Shown: one piece after another, positions 1 to 8,347 of the stretch
Layout: the number at the start of each line of letters is the position of its first letter
Position numbering within the stretch: position 1 is the first letter of the stretch
Source: Sinomonas sp. P10A9
GTDB taxonomy: Bacteria; Actinomycetota; Actinomycetes; Actinomycetales; Micrococcaceae
Direction: 5' to 3'
Length of the DNA: 64,000 bases
NCBI RefSeq assembly: GCF_041022165.1
Contig: NZ_CP163302.1
Span: 2,356,001-2,420,000, forward strand
Translations under genes and position numbers: made by a program
The notes under the pieces: generated by a model
Seen by the model: only the letters and a program-made list of their open reading frames with translations
Told to the model about the DNA's origin: nothing
The model's database searches: none

Positions 1-814
1 GGACGTCTTCGTGGGCCCGAGCGAACGCCAGCCACGCCATCGGGTCTTCGGTGGCCAAGTGCTCGCCCAGAGCCTCATCGCCGCGTCGCGGACGGTCACG
101 GAGGATCGGCCGGTGCATTCGATCCACGCATACTTCCTCCGGCCCGGCGATGCCGACAAGTCCATCACGTTCGGCGTCGAGAGACTCCGCGACGGACGCT
201 CGTTCTCCGCGCGCCAGGTGCACGCGTATCAGGACGGCAACCCGATCCTGTCGATGATCGCGTCCTTCCAGGTCGAGTCGGAGGGAATCGAGCACCAGTC
301 GACCATGCCGCAGGGCATCCCGGACCCGGAATCGCTCCCGAGCACCGCCGATCTCCTAGGGTCCATCGACCATCCCGTGGCCCAGTACTGGGCGTACGAC
401 CGCCCCTTCGACGTCCGGCACGTTGATCCCGCGATCTACGTCTCCGCCGCCAGCCCTCAGGTGGCACGGAACGCGGTCTGGATGAAGACCATCGAACCGA
501 TGCCCGACGACGATACCCTGCACCGGGCGGCGCTCGCCTTCGCGAGTGACTACACCGTGCTCGAACCCGTCCTTCGCCGCCACGGGCTGTCCTGGATCAC
601 ACCCGGCATGAGCGTTGCGAGCCTGGATCACGCGATGTGGTGGCACCGGCCTGTACGGGTGGACGAGTGGCTCCTCTATGTCCAGGAGTCGCCGAGCGCG
701 CAGGGTGCCCGCGCACTCGGCACGGGGAAGATCTTCAACCGCAGCGGCGTGCACGTCGCGAGCGTGGCGCAGGAGGGCATGATCCGGCTTCCGTACATGG
801 AAGGCCCGGCCTGA
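1..814 (+). CDS. tesB: acyl-CoA thioesterase II, 5' end outside the window
   Basis: Double hot-dog acyl-CoA thioesterase II, which hydrolyses acyl-CoA to free fatty acid and CoA in the cytosol. The frame is open from base 2 and reads DVFVG before the first possible GTG at 11, so the gene starts upstream of the window. Family marks are the RVFGGQVLAQ segment, the SIHAYFLRPGD motif and the second-domain SLDHAMWWHRP segment, which lies at the position of the TesB active-site region. About 267 of the usual 285-290 residues are present. It converges on ettA across a long hairpin. Confident family call; substrate range unknown. Confidence 0.9.
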   Translation, partial: DVFVGPSERQPRHRVFGGQVLAQSLIAASRTVTEDRPVHSIHAYFLRPGDADKSITFGVERLRDGRSFSARQVHAYQDGNPILSMIASFQVESEGIEHQSTMPQGIPDPESLPSTADLLGSIDHPVAQYWAYDRPFDVRHVDPAIYVSAASPQVARNAVWMKTIEPMPDDDTLHRAALAFASDYTVLEPVLRRHGLSWITPGMSVASLDHAMWWHRPVRVDEWLLYVQESPSAQGARALGTGKIFNRSGVHVASVAQEGMIRLPYMEGPA

Positions 815-826
815 GCAGGCCCGACT

Positions 827-869
827 GAGACGCAAGGCCGGTCCCGACACGGGACCGGCCTTGCGTCTC
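827..869. terminator. bidirectional terminator between tesB and ettA
   Basis: A perfect 20-bp stem (827-846 with 850-869) with a 3-nt loop lies between two convergent genes. There is no U-tract, which is common for actinobacterial terminators. Confidence 0.85.
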
Positions 870-899
870 CTGCGCAGGAGCGTCCGCCACTCTGGGCAG

Positions 900-2582
900 T
901 CAGTCGCGCCTGAGCTTGCGGTGCGTCACGCGGTGCGGCTTCGCCGCGTCGGCCCCGAGACGCTCGACCTTGTTCTCCTCGTAGGATTCGAAGTTGCCTT
1001 CGAACCAGTACCAGTTGGCCTCGTCCTCATCGGTGCCCTCGTAGGCGAGGATGTGGGTCGCGACCCGGTCCAGGAACCAGCGGTCGTGCGAGACGACGAC
1101 AGCACAGCCCGGGAATTCGAGCAGCGCGTTCTCGAGGCTTGAGAGCGTCTCGACATCGAGGTCGTTGGTGGGCTCGTCAAGGAGCAGGAGGTTGCCGCCC
1201 TGCTTGAGCGTCAGAGCCAGGTTGAGGCGGTTGCGCTCGCCGCCCGAGAGGACACCGGCCTTCTTCTGCTGGTCCGGGCCCTTGAAGCCGAACGCTGAGA
1301 CATAGGCGCGCGAGGGCATCTCGACCTGGCCGACCTGGATGTGGTCGAGCCCGTCCGAGACGACCTCCCAGAGCGTCTTGTTGGGGTCGATGCCGCCGCG
1401 GGACTGGTCCACATAGGAGATCTTGACCGAGTCACCGATCCTGAGGTCGCCGCCGTCGAGTGGCTCGAGGCCCACGAGGGTCTTGAACAGAGTCGTCTTG
1501 CCGACGCCGTTCGGGCCGATCACTCCGACAATGCCGTTGCGCGGGAGCGAGAAGGAGAGCCCGTCGATCAGGACGCGGTCGCCGAAGCCCTTCTTGAGAC
1601 CCTTGGCCTCGATGACAAGCTGGCCGAGGCGAGGGCCCGGCGGGATCTGGATCTCCTCGAAGTCGAGCTTGCGCGTGCGCTCGGCCTCCGCGGCCATCTC
1701 CTCGTACCGGGCGAGGCGGGCCTTGGACTTGGTCTGGCGGCCCTTGGCGTTCGAGCGGACCCAGTCGAGCTCCTCGGAGAGACGCTTGGCCATCTTGGCG
1801 TCCTTCTTGCCCTGGACTTCGAGGCGCGCACGCTTCTTCTCGAGATAGGTCGAGTAGTTGCCCTCGTACGGGTAGAGACGCCCACGGTCCACCTCACAGA
1901 TCCACTCGGCAACGTGGTCGAGGAAGTAGCGATCGTGGGTCACGGCCAGCACTGCCCCGGGGTACGCGGAGAGGTGCTGCTCGAGCCAGAGGACGCTCTC
2001 GGCGTCGAGGTGGTTGGTCGGCTCGTCGAGCAGGAGCAGATCCGGCTTCTGCAGGAGCAGCTTGCACAGTGCCACACGACGGCGCTCGCCACCGGAGAGC
2101 ACCTTGACGTCGGCGTCCGGTGGCGGGCAGCGCAGCGCGTCCATTGCCTGCTCGAGCTGGGAGTCGAGGTCCCATGCGTCTGCGGCGTCGATGGCCTCCT
2201 GGAGCTTGCCCATCTCCTCGAGCAGCGCGTCGTAGTCCGCGTCCGGGCTCGCCATCTCTTCGGAGATCTCGTTGAACCGCTGGATCTTCCCGTAGATCTC
2301 GCCAACGCCCTCCTGGACGTTGCCGAGGACGGTCTTCTCCTCGTTCAGCGGGGGCTCCTGGAGGAGGATGCCGACCGAATAGCCCGCCGAGAGCCGGGCC
2401 TCGCCATTGGAAGGCGTGTCGAGACCGGCCATGATCTTGAGGATGGTCGACTTGCCGGCACCGTTCGGACCCACGACACCGATCTTGGCGCCGGGGAAGA
2501 ACGACATGCTCACGTCGTCGAGGATGACCTTGTCGCCCACAGCCTTGCGGGCCTTGGTCATGGTGTAGATGAATTCCGCCAT
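900..2582 (-). CDS. ettA: energy-dependent translational throttle protein EttA (ABC-F ATPase)
   Basis: Soluble ABC-F protein with two ABC ATPase domains and no membrane segments. By family knowledge it binds the ribosomal E site and gates the first elongation step according to ATP/ADP. Visible marks are Walker A GPNGAGKS and GPNGVGKT, ABC signatures LSGGERRR and LSGGERNR, Walker B LLLLDEPTNHLD and LLLLDEPTNDLD, and the charged linker between the domains. The start at 2582 gives MAEFIYTM, which matches EttA N-termini; an in-frame codon at 2606 would add eight atypical residues. The length of 560 aa is normal for the family (about 555). It is monocistronic, downstream of ssb on the same strand. 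Confidence 0.93.
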   Translation of the reverse strand: MAEFIYTMTKARKAVGDKVILDDVSMSFFPGAKIGVVGPNGAGKSTILKIMAGLDTPSNGEARLSAGYSVGILLQEPPLNEEKTVLGNVQEGVGEIYGKIQRFNEISEEMASPDADYDALLEEMGKLQEAIDAADAWDLDSQLEQAMDALRCPPPDADVKVLSGGERRRVALCKLLLQKPDLLLLDEPTNHLDAESVLWLEQHLSAYPGAVLAVTHDRYFLDHVAEWICEVDRGRLYPYEGNYSTYLEKKRARLEVQGKKDAKMAKRLSEELDWVRSNAKGRQTKSKARLARYEEMAAEAERTRKLDFEEIQIPPGPRLGQLVIEAKGLKKGFGDRVLIDGLSFSLPRNGIVGVIGPNGVGKTTLFKTLVGLEPLDGGDLRIGDSVKISYVDQSRGGIDPNKTLWEVVSDGLDHIQVGQVEMPSRAYVSAFGFKGPDQQKKAGVLSGGERNRLNLALTLKQGGNLLLLDEPTNDLDVETLSSLENALLEFPGCAVVVSHDRWFLDRVATHILAYEGTDEDEANWYWFEGNFESYEENKVERLGADAAKPHRVTHRKLRRD

Positions 2583-2633
2583 GACCATCAATCTACTGGG
2601 TACCACGGACTATCACACATCCGTGCCAGACTC

Positions 2634-2672
2634 GGGGAAGGCCCCCGTGCTGTTGGAGCACGAGGCCTCCCC
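2634..2672 (-). terminator. imperfect hairpin downstream of ssb
   Basis: Interrupted stem-loop: GGGGA, GGCC and CGTGCT pair with AGCACG, GGCC and TCCCC around a GTTGG loop. It lies between the ssb stop and the ettA start, both on the minus strand, and probably terminates ssb. Confidence 0.6.
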
Positions 2673-2687
2673 GGTCCCTGCAGCCGC

Positions 2688-3305
2688 TCACGCCGACAGA
2701 AGGCGCCCCTCGGGACCCATCACCTCCCCAGCCCTGTCGCTCTGAGCAGGCGGCTCCGCGCCCTCGTACGCGGCACCTGTCCCGTTCGGGCCGAGGAACT
2801 CGTGGTCCTCGCCGAAGTCCTCCGGCTCAGGACCGAAGAGTTCGTCGGGCCCCGGGTTGCCCGCGATCTCTCCGGTGGCCGGATCAACAGCCCCGATCCC
2901 CTCGACCTGAGTTGTGCTCCGCAGCGAGGGCCCGCGGTCTGCCTCGTCCCGGCGCCGGTTCCACCGCGCGATCCCGAGCGCGAGGTCGTGGCCGAGCGAA
3001 GTGGCCACCAGGTCTGCCTCCGTCCCGAAGGTGCCGTCCGTGCGCTGGAAGCTCCTGATCTGCAGCCGGCCCAGGACGATGATGCGCTGGCCCTTGTGGA
3101 CGCTCTCGGCGACATTGTCCGCGATGTGGCCGTAGCACGCGACGTTGTACCAGCTCGTGTGCCCGTCCACCCACGACTGCCTCTCGCGGTCGAACCTCCG
3201 CTCGTTGACGGACATGCGGAACCTCGAATAGGGCGTGTTGTGCTTCGTGAGCCCCATGGTGGGCTCGGTGCCGACCCAGCCGCGCAGCGTGATCATGTCG
3301 TTCAT
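2688..3305 (-). CDS. ssb: single-stranded DNA-binding protein (SSB-like)
   Basis: OB-fold single-stranded DNA-binding protein of 205 aa. The N-terminal ~115 residues carry the SSB pattern (ITLRGWVGTEP, then RFRMSVNERR, SWYNVACYGHIADNV and KGQRIIVLGRLQ). The rest is an acidic, Gly/Pro-rich tail. The tail does not end in the canonical acidic DDDLPF-type tip that recruits replication partners; it ends GRLLSA. With the divergent core, this suggests a second SSB (an SsbB-like paralogue, as in competence or recombination) rather than the essential replicative copy, but that is inference. GGAGGT lies directly upstream of the ATG. Confidence 0.85.
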   Translation of the reverse strand: MNDMITLRGWVGTEPTMGLTKHNTPYSRFRMSVNERRFDRERQSWVDGHTSWYNVACYGHIADNVAESVHKGQRIIVLGRLQIRSFQRTDGTFGTEADLVATSLGHDLALGIARWNRRRDEADRGPSLRSTTQVEGIGAVDPATGEIAGNPGPDELFGPEPEDFGEDHEFLGPNGTGAAYEGAEPPAQSDRAGEVMGPEGRLLSA

Positions 3306-3514
3306 CTCTCGACCTCCAGTCCGTGGCCGCCCCGACGGGGGGACCTGGATTCAGGGTGTCCCGCCCTGGAGCCGTGAAGAAGCACCGTCTGCCTGCATGT
3401 GGACAACTCGCCGAAGCTGCGTTTGTGGAGGACAACCCAACGGGGGCGTGCCGGTCGGTGCGTCCCGTCAGGTGCGACAGCCCGCCGCGCCGCAGGATAG
3501 AATTTCACAGGCCT

Positions 3515-3590
3515 GCCCCAGTAGCTCAGAGGATAGAGCAGGAGCCTTCTAATCTCTTGGTCGGGGGTTCGATTCCCTCCTGGGGCGCCA
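3515..3590 (+). tRNA. tRNA-Arg(UCU), CCA encoded
   Basis: A 76-nt cloverleaf. The acceptor GCCCCAG pairs with CTGGGGC, the D-stem is GCTC/GAGC, and the anticodon loop CTTCTAA has anticodon TCT. The T-arm has GTTCGATT, and GCCA follows the acceptor so CCA is encoded. It decodes AGA, a rare codon at this GC content. Confidence 0.95.
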
Positions 3591-3653
3591 AATTCTCACC
3601 CCACCGGGGCTCGGCACGTTGAGGCCGGGCCCCGGTCTGGAGCCCGGGTCCGC

Positions 3654-6605
3654 TCAGCCAGCCTCCGCACTGAGTGCGACGGACAGCCGGAAGCGCTTGG
3701 CCTCGAGCCGATAGCGCGGCAGTTCGATGGGACCGCAGGCGCCTGTACCGATCCCGTGCTGCTCGTCGTCCAGATTCATCCACAGCCATCGCGGATCGGG
3801 CACCAGATCGGTGGGATGCGCCGCCGCGTCCAGCGCCTCGGTGGTCCAGGGGCGGACCGTGAGGATGAAGCACTCGCCGCTCACCGTCAGCCGGGAACCG
3901 CCGCCAGTCAGCTCCGCCTTCCTCACGCCGCGCCGTGCACCGTTCTCCTGCGGCCTCAGGCGGGGCGTCTGGAGGCTTGCGACATCGGAGGCGAACCGGC
4001 CCTCGCGCGCGGCGAGTGAAACATCGGGATACGCCTCGCCCGGGCCGAGCCCCACCCACGCGACCGCGTCGAGCTGGGATGGAATCCCCATCCGGACGCC
4101 GAGACGAGGAACAGGGACGGCCCATGAGCCCAGCGGCGAGCCGAACACGTCGAGCCGGAGCGCGCCGTCGTGCGCATGCCAGCGGTATTCGACCTCGTAG
4201 CCCACGTCGACCCCCGCGGGCATGACGTGTGCCACGACGCTCAGTGCGCGATCCTCGGACGTGACCGATACGGTGCGGTGGCGCAGCCGATCGAGTCCCA
4301 GCGCGCGCCAGTCTGCGGACGGCGGAGCGTCGCCCCGCTCGTCGTTGTCGGTGGGGGCGCGCCACAGGTCGAGCCGCGGCCCGCGGACGGCCAGTCCGGA
4401 CAGCTCCACAAGCGTTCCGAAGGCATCGAAACGGCCCGGGCCGAGTTCCCACCCGCCATCGGTCTGCACGACCGCGCGAGAGTCGCCCGCGGGCCGCGCA
4501 CGCCCCCGCGGGGGCTCCCCATGGTCGTCGAGCCGTGCCTGCCCCCAGGCCAACTCATGGCCGGCGGCAGCCCACGGCTCGTCCACCGCCAGATGCGCGC
4601 TCACAGTGACCCAGCGCTGCGGTCCCCCCGGGCCTGCGGCCGCAACGGGGGCGCCCGTGCGACCGGGAAATGGAACCCGAATGGCTTCCCCCGGCCCCAA
4701 ATCCGGCACCGCGAGGGGACCCGAGGCAACAGGCTCCCCGTCGTCCTCTATCCTCCAGCGGAAGTCGATCCCCGACGTCGTGCGGTGTCCGAAGAGAGAT
4801 GTCACCGTGACGCCGTCACGTGACGGTTCGATGCGCAAGGGTTCGTACGCCTTGGCGAGCTCAGCGAGGCCCGGGGAGGCCGTCCGGTCCGGGAAGAGGA
4901 GGCCATCCGCCACGAAGTTGCCGTCGTGCACCTCTTCGCCGAAGTCCCCGCCGTACGCGAAGAACTCCTCACCCTCGTAGGCCCCCGAGGCTGCCCGCTG
5001 GAGGATGCCGTGGTCGATCCACTCCCACACGAAACCACCCGCGAGGCGCGGATACGCCTCGAAGAGGTCCGCGTACTCCGCGAGGCCGCCCGGACCCGTG
5101 CCCATCGCGTGCGCGTACTCGCACAGGATGAAAGGCAGCGCGCGCCGTCGCCGGTCATGCTGGGGATCGCTGGTGGGAGGCTCTTCGCCACGGCCGATGA
5201 GCTCGGTCTCGGCATGGTCTGCGTACATCCGGGAGTACACGTCGACGTATGCGCTGTCCCAGTCGCCCTCATAGTGGATGAACCGGTCCGGATCGCGCGA
5301 GCGCGTCCACGCTGCCATCGCCTCGAGATTCGCCCCGCGCCCCGATTCGTTGCCGAGCGACCAGCCGATCACGCAGGGGTGGTTCTTGTCCCGCTCGACC
5401 GTGCGGCGCATGCGGTCGAGGAGCGCCTCGCGCCAAACCGGTTCGCTGCTGGGGTTCAGGCGCCACCCGATGCGCTCGAACCCGTGGGTCTCGAGGTCAC
5501 ATTCGTCAAGGACCCACAGGCCGTACTCGTCGCACAGTCTGAGGAAGCGCGCATCCGGCGGGTAGTGGCTCGTGCGGACGGCGTTGACGTTGTGCCGTTT
5601 CATGAGCTCGATGTCCGCTCGCATCGTAGCCTCGTCGAGGGTCCTGCCCGCCTTCGGGTGCCACTCGTGGCGGTTCACGCCGCGCAGCCGGAGAGGGACG
5701 CCGTTGGCCAGGAGGGTGGCATCGTCAATCGAGATCGTCCTGAACCCCACCGCGAGGTCCACCGTCTCGGCCCCCGTCGAGACCGTTCCGCGGTAGAGCC
5801 GCGGCACCTCAGCGCTCCAGGGTTCGACGTCAGAGACCACAAGCGATTCATTGGCCGGCACCTCGATGCCGAGCTCGGGAAGACGCACGACGGCGCCGGG
5901 CGGCGCTTCGACGAGCAGTCGCCCCGTGTGGGCTGCGGCATCGAAGTCCGCATGGACGAACACCTCGTCGATCCCGCCCGCGGGGCGGTTCAGGAGGCTC
6001 GCTGAGCGGAAGATCCCGGAGAGCCACCACATGTCCTGGTCCTCGAGATAGGAACCAGCGGACCACTGGAGCACGCGCACCGCGAGGACGTTGCCACGGG
6101 GAACGACGTATTCCGTCACGTCGAACTCGTGGGTGAGCCTGGACCCCATGGCGCCGCCGACCCGCGTGCCGTTGATGTAGACCTCGTACGCCGAATCGAC
6201 GCCCTCGAACCGCACGAGCCACCGGCCGCCGTCGGGGGCGTCCGGGAGGTCCATCCGGCGGCGGTACTCCCCTACCGGGTTCTCGTCGGGGACGTCCGGC
6301 GGATCGATCGGGAACGGGTAGACCACGTTGGTGTAGGCGGGTCCCGAGTACCGCGGCAGCCCCGGCACGCCCTCGAGCTGCCAGCAGTGGGGGACGCGCA
6401 CGAGGTCCCATGCGCTGTCGTCGAAGCCCGGCGCTTCGAACCCGTTGCCGCCATGCCTCGGAACCCGCGGCAGCAGGCGGAAGGCCCACTCGCCGTCGAG
6501 CGTCATCGACGCGGCATCGGTGTCGAGGTGGGCACGTGGGGGCAGCGAACCGTGCGCGGGTGCCACATCGGCGAACCAGGCCCGAACGGGGCCGGTGGGG
6601 GTCAT
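3654..6605 (-). CDS. lacZ: beta-galactosidase, glycoside hydrolase family 2
   Basis: Cytoplasmic GH2 beta-galactosidase of 983 aa (E. coli LacZ has 1023). The order is: sugar-binding jelly-roll domain, immunoglobulin-like domains, TIM barrel, then beta-sandwich (small-chain) domain. Catalytic marks are the acid/base Glu in WSLGNESGRG, the nucleophile Glu in ILCEYAHAMG, and the GH2 signatures RGVNRHEWHP and VNAVRTSHYPP. There is no signal peptide. The ATG at 6605 overlaps the stop of the upstream mannosyltransferase as ATGA, so the two genes look translationally coupled. This is an unusual partner for lacZ. No lactose permease or LacI-type regulator is adjacent. The beta-galactoside specificity is inferred from overall LacZ similarity. 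Confidence 0.9.
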   Translation of the reverse strand: MTPTGPVRAWFADVAPAHGSLPPRAHLDTDAASMTLDGEWAFRLLPRVPRHGGNGFEAPGFDDSAWDLVRVPHCWQLEGVPGLPRYSGPAYTNVVYPFPIDPPDVPDENPVGEYRRRMDLPDAPDGGRWLVRFEGVDSAYEVYINGTRVGGAMGSRLTHEFDVTEYVVPRGNVLAVRVLQWSAGSYLEDQDMWWLSGIFRSASLLNRPAGGIDEVFVHADFDAAAHTGRLLVEAPPGAVVRLPELGIEVPANESLVVSDVEPWSAEVPRLYRGTVSTGAETVDLAVGFRTISIDDATLLANGVPLRLRGVNRHEWHPKAGRTLDEATMRADIELMKRHNVNAVRTSHYPPDARFLRLCDEYGLWVLDECDLETHGFERIGWRLNPSSEPVWREALLDRMRRTVERDKNHPCVIGWSLGNESGRGANLEAMAAWTRSRDPDRFIHYEGDWDSAYVDVYSRMYADHAETELIGRGEEPPTSDPQHDRRRRALPFILCEYAHAMGTGPGGLAEYADLFEAYPRLAGGFVWEWIDHGILQRAASGAYEGEEFFAYGGDFGEEVHDGNFVADGLLFPDRTASPGLAELAKAYEPLRIEPSRDGVTVTSLFGHRTTSGIDFRWRIEDDGEPVASGPLAVPDLGPGEAIRVPFPGRTGAPVAAAGPGGPQRWVTVSAHLAVDEPWAAAGHELAWGQARLDDHGEPPRGRARPAGDSRAVVQTDGGWELGPGRFDAFGTLVELSGLAVRGPRLDLWRAPTDNDERGDAPPSADWRALGLDRLRHRTVSVTSEDRALSVVAHVMPAGVDVGYEVEYRWHAHDGALRLDVFGSPLGSWAVPVPRLGVRMGIPSQLDAVAWVGLGPGEAYPDVSLAAREGRFASDVASLQTPRLRPQENGARRGVRKAELTGGGSRLTVSGECFILTVRPWTTEALDAAAHPTDLVPDPRWLWMNLDDEQHGIGTGACGPIELPRYRLEAKRFRLSVALSAEAG

Positions 6606-8125
6606 GCCCCGCGCCGCGAGGGGATGAGCGGGGCGAACAGGATGCGCGTCTTCCAGTCCCAGAGCACCATGTACGCGACGAAGGCAACGCTCAGCACGAT
6701 GGCCACCGAACGGACCACGACCAGCGGAATCCACTCGAACACGTCGAGCTGGTCCGTGAGTGCGATGACGGTGAAGAACACGGTCACCACGTAGTAGGCC
6801 AGCTGAGGCCGGCCCCCACTGACCCCGACGAGAGCGAACAATGCCATGAGCCACGTGATGTACCAGGGCTGGATCATCGGCGCCGTGACGACCACGGCCG
6901 TGAAGGCGAGCGCCATGCGCAGCATGACCTTCTCGGTTCCTCCCCGCACAATGAGCCACGCGGCGGCCACGACGCCGATGATCGTCCCGAGTCGCTTGAT
7001 GATCGCGGCGACGAAGTCCGGGTCCCCGCCGGCGATCTGGGTCAGCCACCCCGCGACGACCGAGAGGAGCCCAAACGGCGCGTACCAGATCCACACCGTC
7101 CCCGGCGTGGCCATGGCCGGTACCCAGCCGAACCAGAAGCCCGAGACCGCCCCGGCGATCGTGAGTAGAGCCAGCGAGATCGCGGCCGTACCGGCCCACC
7201 GGGCAATCCGGCGCCCCCATCCGGCCCCCTTGCCCGCCCAGATGAGGCCGATGAACGGCAATGCTAGGACGGTGATCGGCTTGACGCCGATGGAGGCCGT
7301 CACGAGCACGACGGCGAGCACGGGCCGGCGCCGCACAGCTGCGAGAAGGCCCACGAGCAGCAGGCCGAGCATGAGGGCGTCGTTGTGGATGCTTGCGATG
7401 AAGTTGATGACGAAGAGGGGGTTCGCCACGGTGAGCCAGAGGGTCTTGGACGGATCCAGGCCGAAGTGCTTCGAGAGGCCGATCACCGCGACGGCGCACA
7501 GCACCACGCCCAGTGCCGCGACGATGCGGAACAGGAGGAAGGCGATTTCGAGGCTTCCACCGCTGAGCCCCACGATGCCCTGTTCGATCCACAGGAAGAG
7601 CGGCCCGTACGGCGTGGGCGCTTCGGTCCACATCGAGTCTGGACCGAGGTTGTGGTAGTTGTTCAGGGCCGAGATGCCGTTGACGTACGGATCGAGCCCG
7701 GCGGCCATGAGGCGCCCTTGGCCGATGTAGGCGTAAACGTCCCGGCTGAAGAGCGGGAACGTGAGCATGAGCGGGGCGCACCAGAGCGCGGCCACCCGCA
7801 CTGTCACCTTCGGATCCACGGCGCCCCAGTCCTGGACGCGCTGGTCCAGACGGAGCCAGGCCCGCACGAGCAGCAGGCCGCCGAAAACGACGAGCGCGGT
7901 ACTGAGGAACACGAGCACGGGATTATCGCGGAGGACGATGAAGAAGGGGACCCTGATGAGAGATGAGCCGCTAGCCATCCATCCCACGCCCAGTCCGCCG
8001 ACGGCCATGCACAGCGAAGCGATCGCACCCTGCCAGACGGCGGTGCTGCCCGCGCCCGGAAGGGCAGCGATGGTCCGCGCCGCCGGGGGCACGCTCAGGC
8101 TGCCGCCTGCCGGAGGCTTGGGCAT
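6602..8125 (-). CDS. polyprenol-phosphate-mannose-dependent alpha-mannosyltransferase (MptA/B-like, GT-C)
   Basis: Integral membrane GT-C glycosyltransferase of 507 aa with about 12 hydrophobic helices. It resembles the actinobacterial alpha-(1->6)-mannopyranosyltransferases MptA/MptB that extend lipomannan-type glycans from polyprenyl-phosphate-mannose outside the membrane. The FSRDVYAYIGQG motif after the second helix group carries the loop Asp typical of GT-C enzymes, followed by DPYVNG and PTPYGPLF. The start at 8125 has AGGGA five nt upstream; the open frame upstream of it is antisense to the neighbouring gene. It is a paralogue of the gene at 9766-11331. The stop overlaps the lacZ start. 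Confidence 0.85.
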   Translation of the reverse strand: MPKPPAGGSLSVPPAARTIAALPGAGSTAVWQGAIASLCMAVGGLGVGWMASGSSLIRVPFFIVLRDNPVLVFLSTALVVFGGLLLVRAWLRLDQRVQDWGAVDPKVTVRVAALWCAPLMLTFPLFSRDVYAYIGQGRLMAAGLDPYVNGISALNNYHNLGPDSMWTEAPTPYGPLFLWIEQGIVGLSGGSLEIAFLLFRIVAALGVVLCAVAVIGLSKHFGLDPSKTLWLTVANPLFVINFIASIHNDALMLGLLLVGLLAAVRRRPVLAVVLVTASIGVKPITVLALPFIGLIWAGKGAGWGRRIARWAGTAAISLALLTIAGAVSGFWFGWVPAMATPGTVWIWYAPFGLLSVVAGWLTQIAGGDPDFVAAIIKRLGTIIGVVAAAWLIVRGGTEKVMLRMALAFTAVVVTAPMIQPWYITWLMALFALVGVSGGRPQLAYYVVTVFFTVIALTDQLDVFEWIPLVVVRSVAIVLSVAFVAYMVLWDWKTRILFAPLIPSRRGA

Positions 8126-8347
8126 CAGGGTCCCTACTGTTTCCTGTTTCGCGAAGGGCCGAGAGGAGCATGCCCCGGCTGGGCAGCACCCCCGTCGGCA
8201 TGACGTGTTCTCGATGCTATCAGGGCGGGAATCGTCCCCAGGGTGTGGGGGGCCGCGCTGGTAGACTGGCGGGCGGCCGCGAGCCCTACAGCGGCCCGTC
8301 GACCGACGCCGAGGAGAGAACCCATTTCCAGCCAGCCAGCCCGCCCG

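Noticed and set aside
3323..3622. Plus-strand open frame with RPAPVAQRIEQEPSN
   Set aside because: This is the translation of tRNA-Arg and its flanks, a known annotation artefact.
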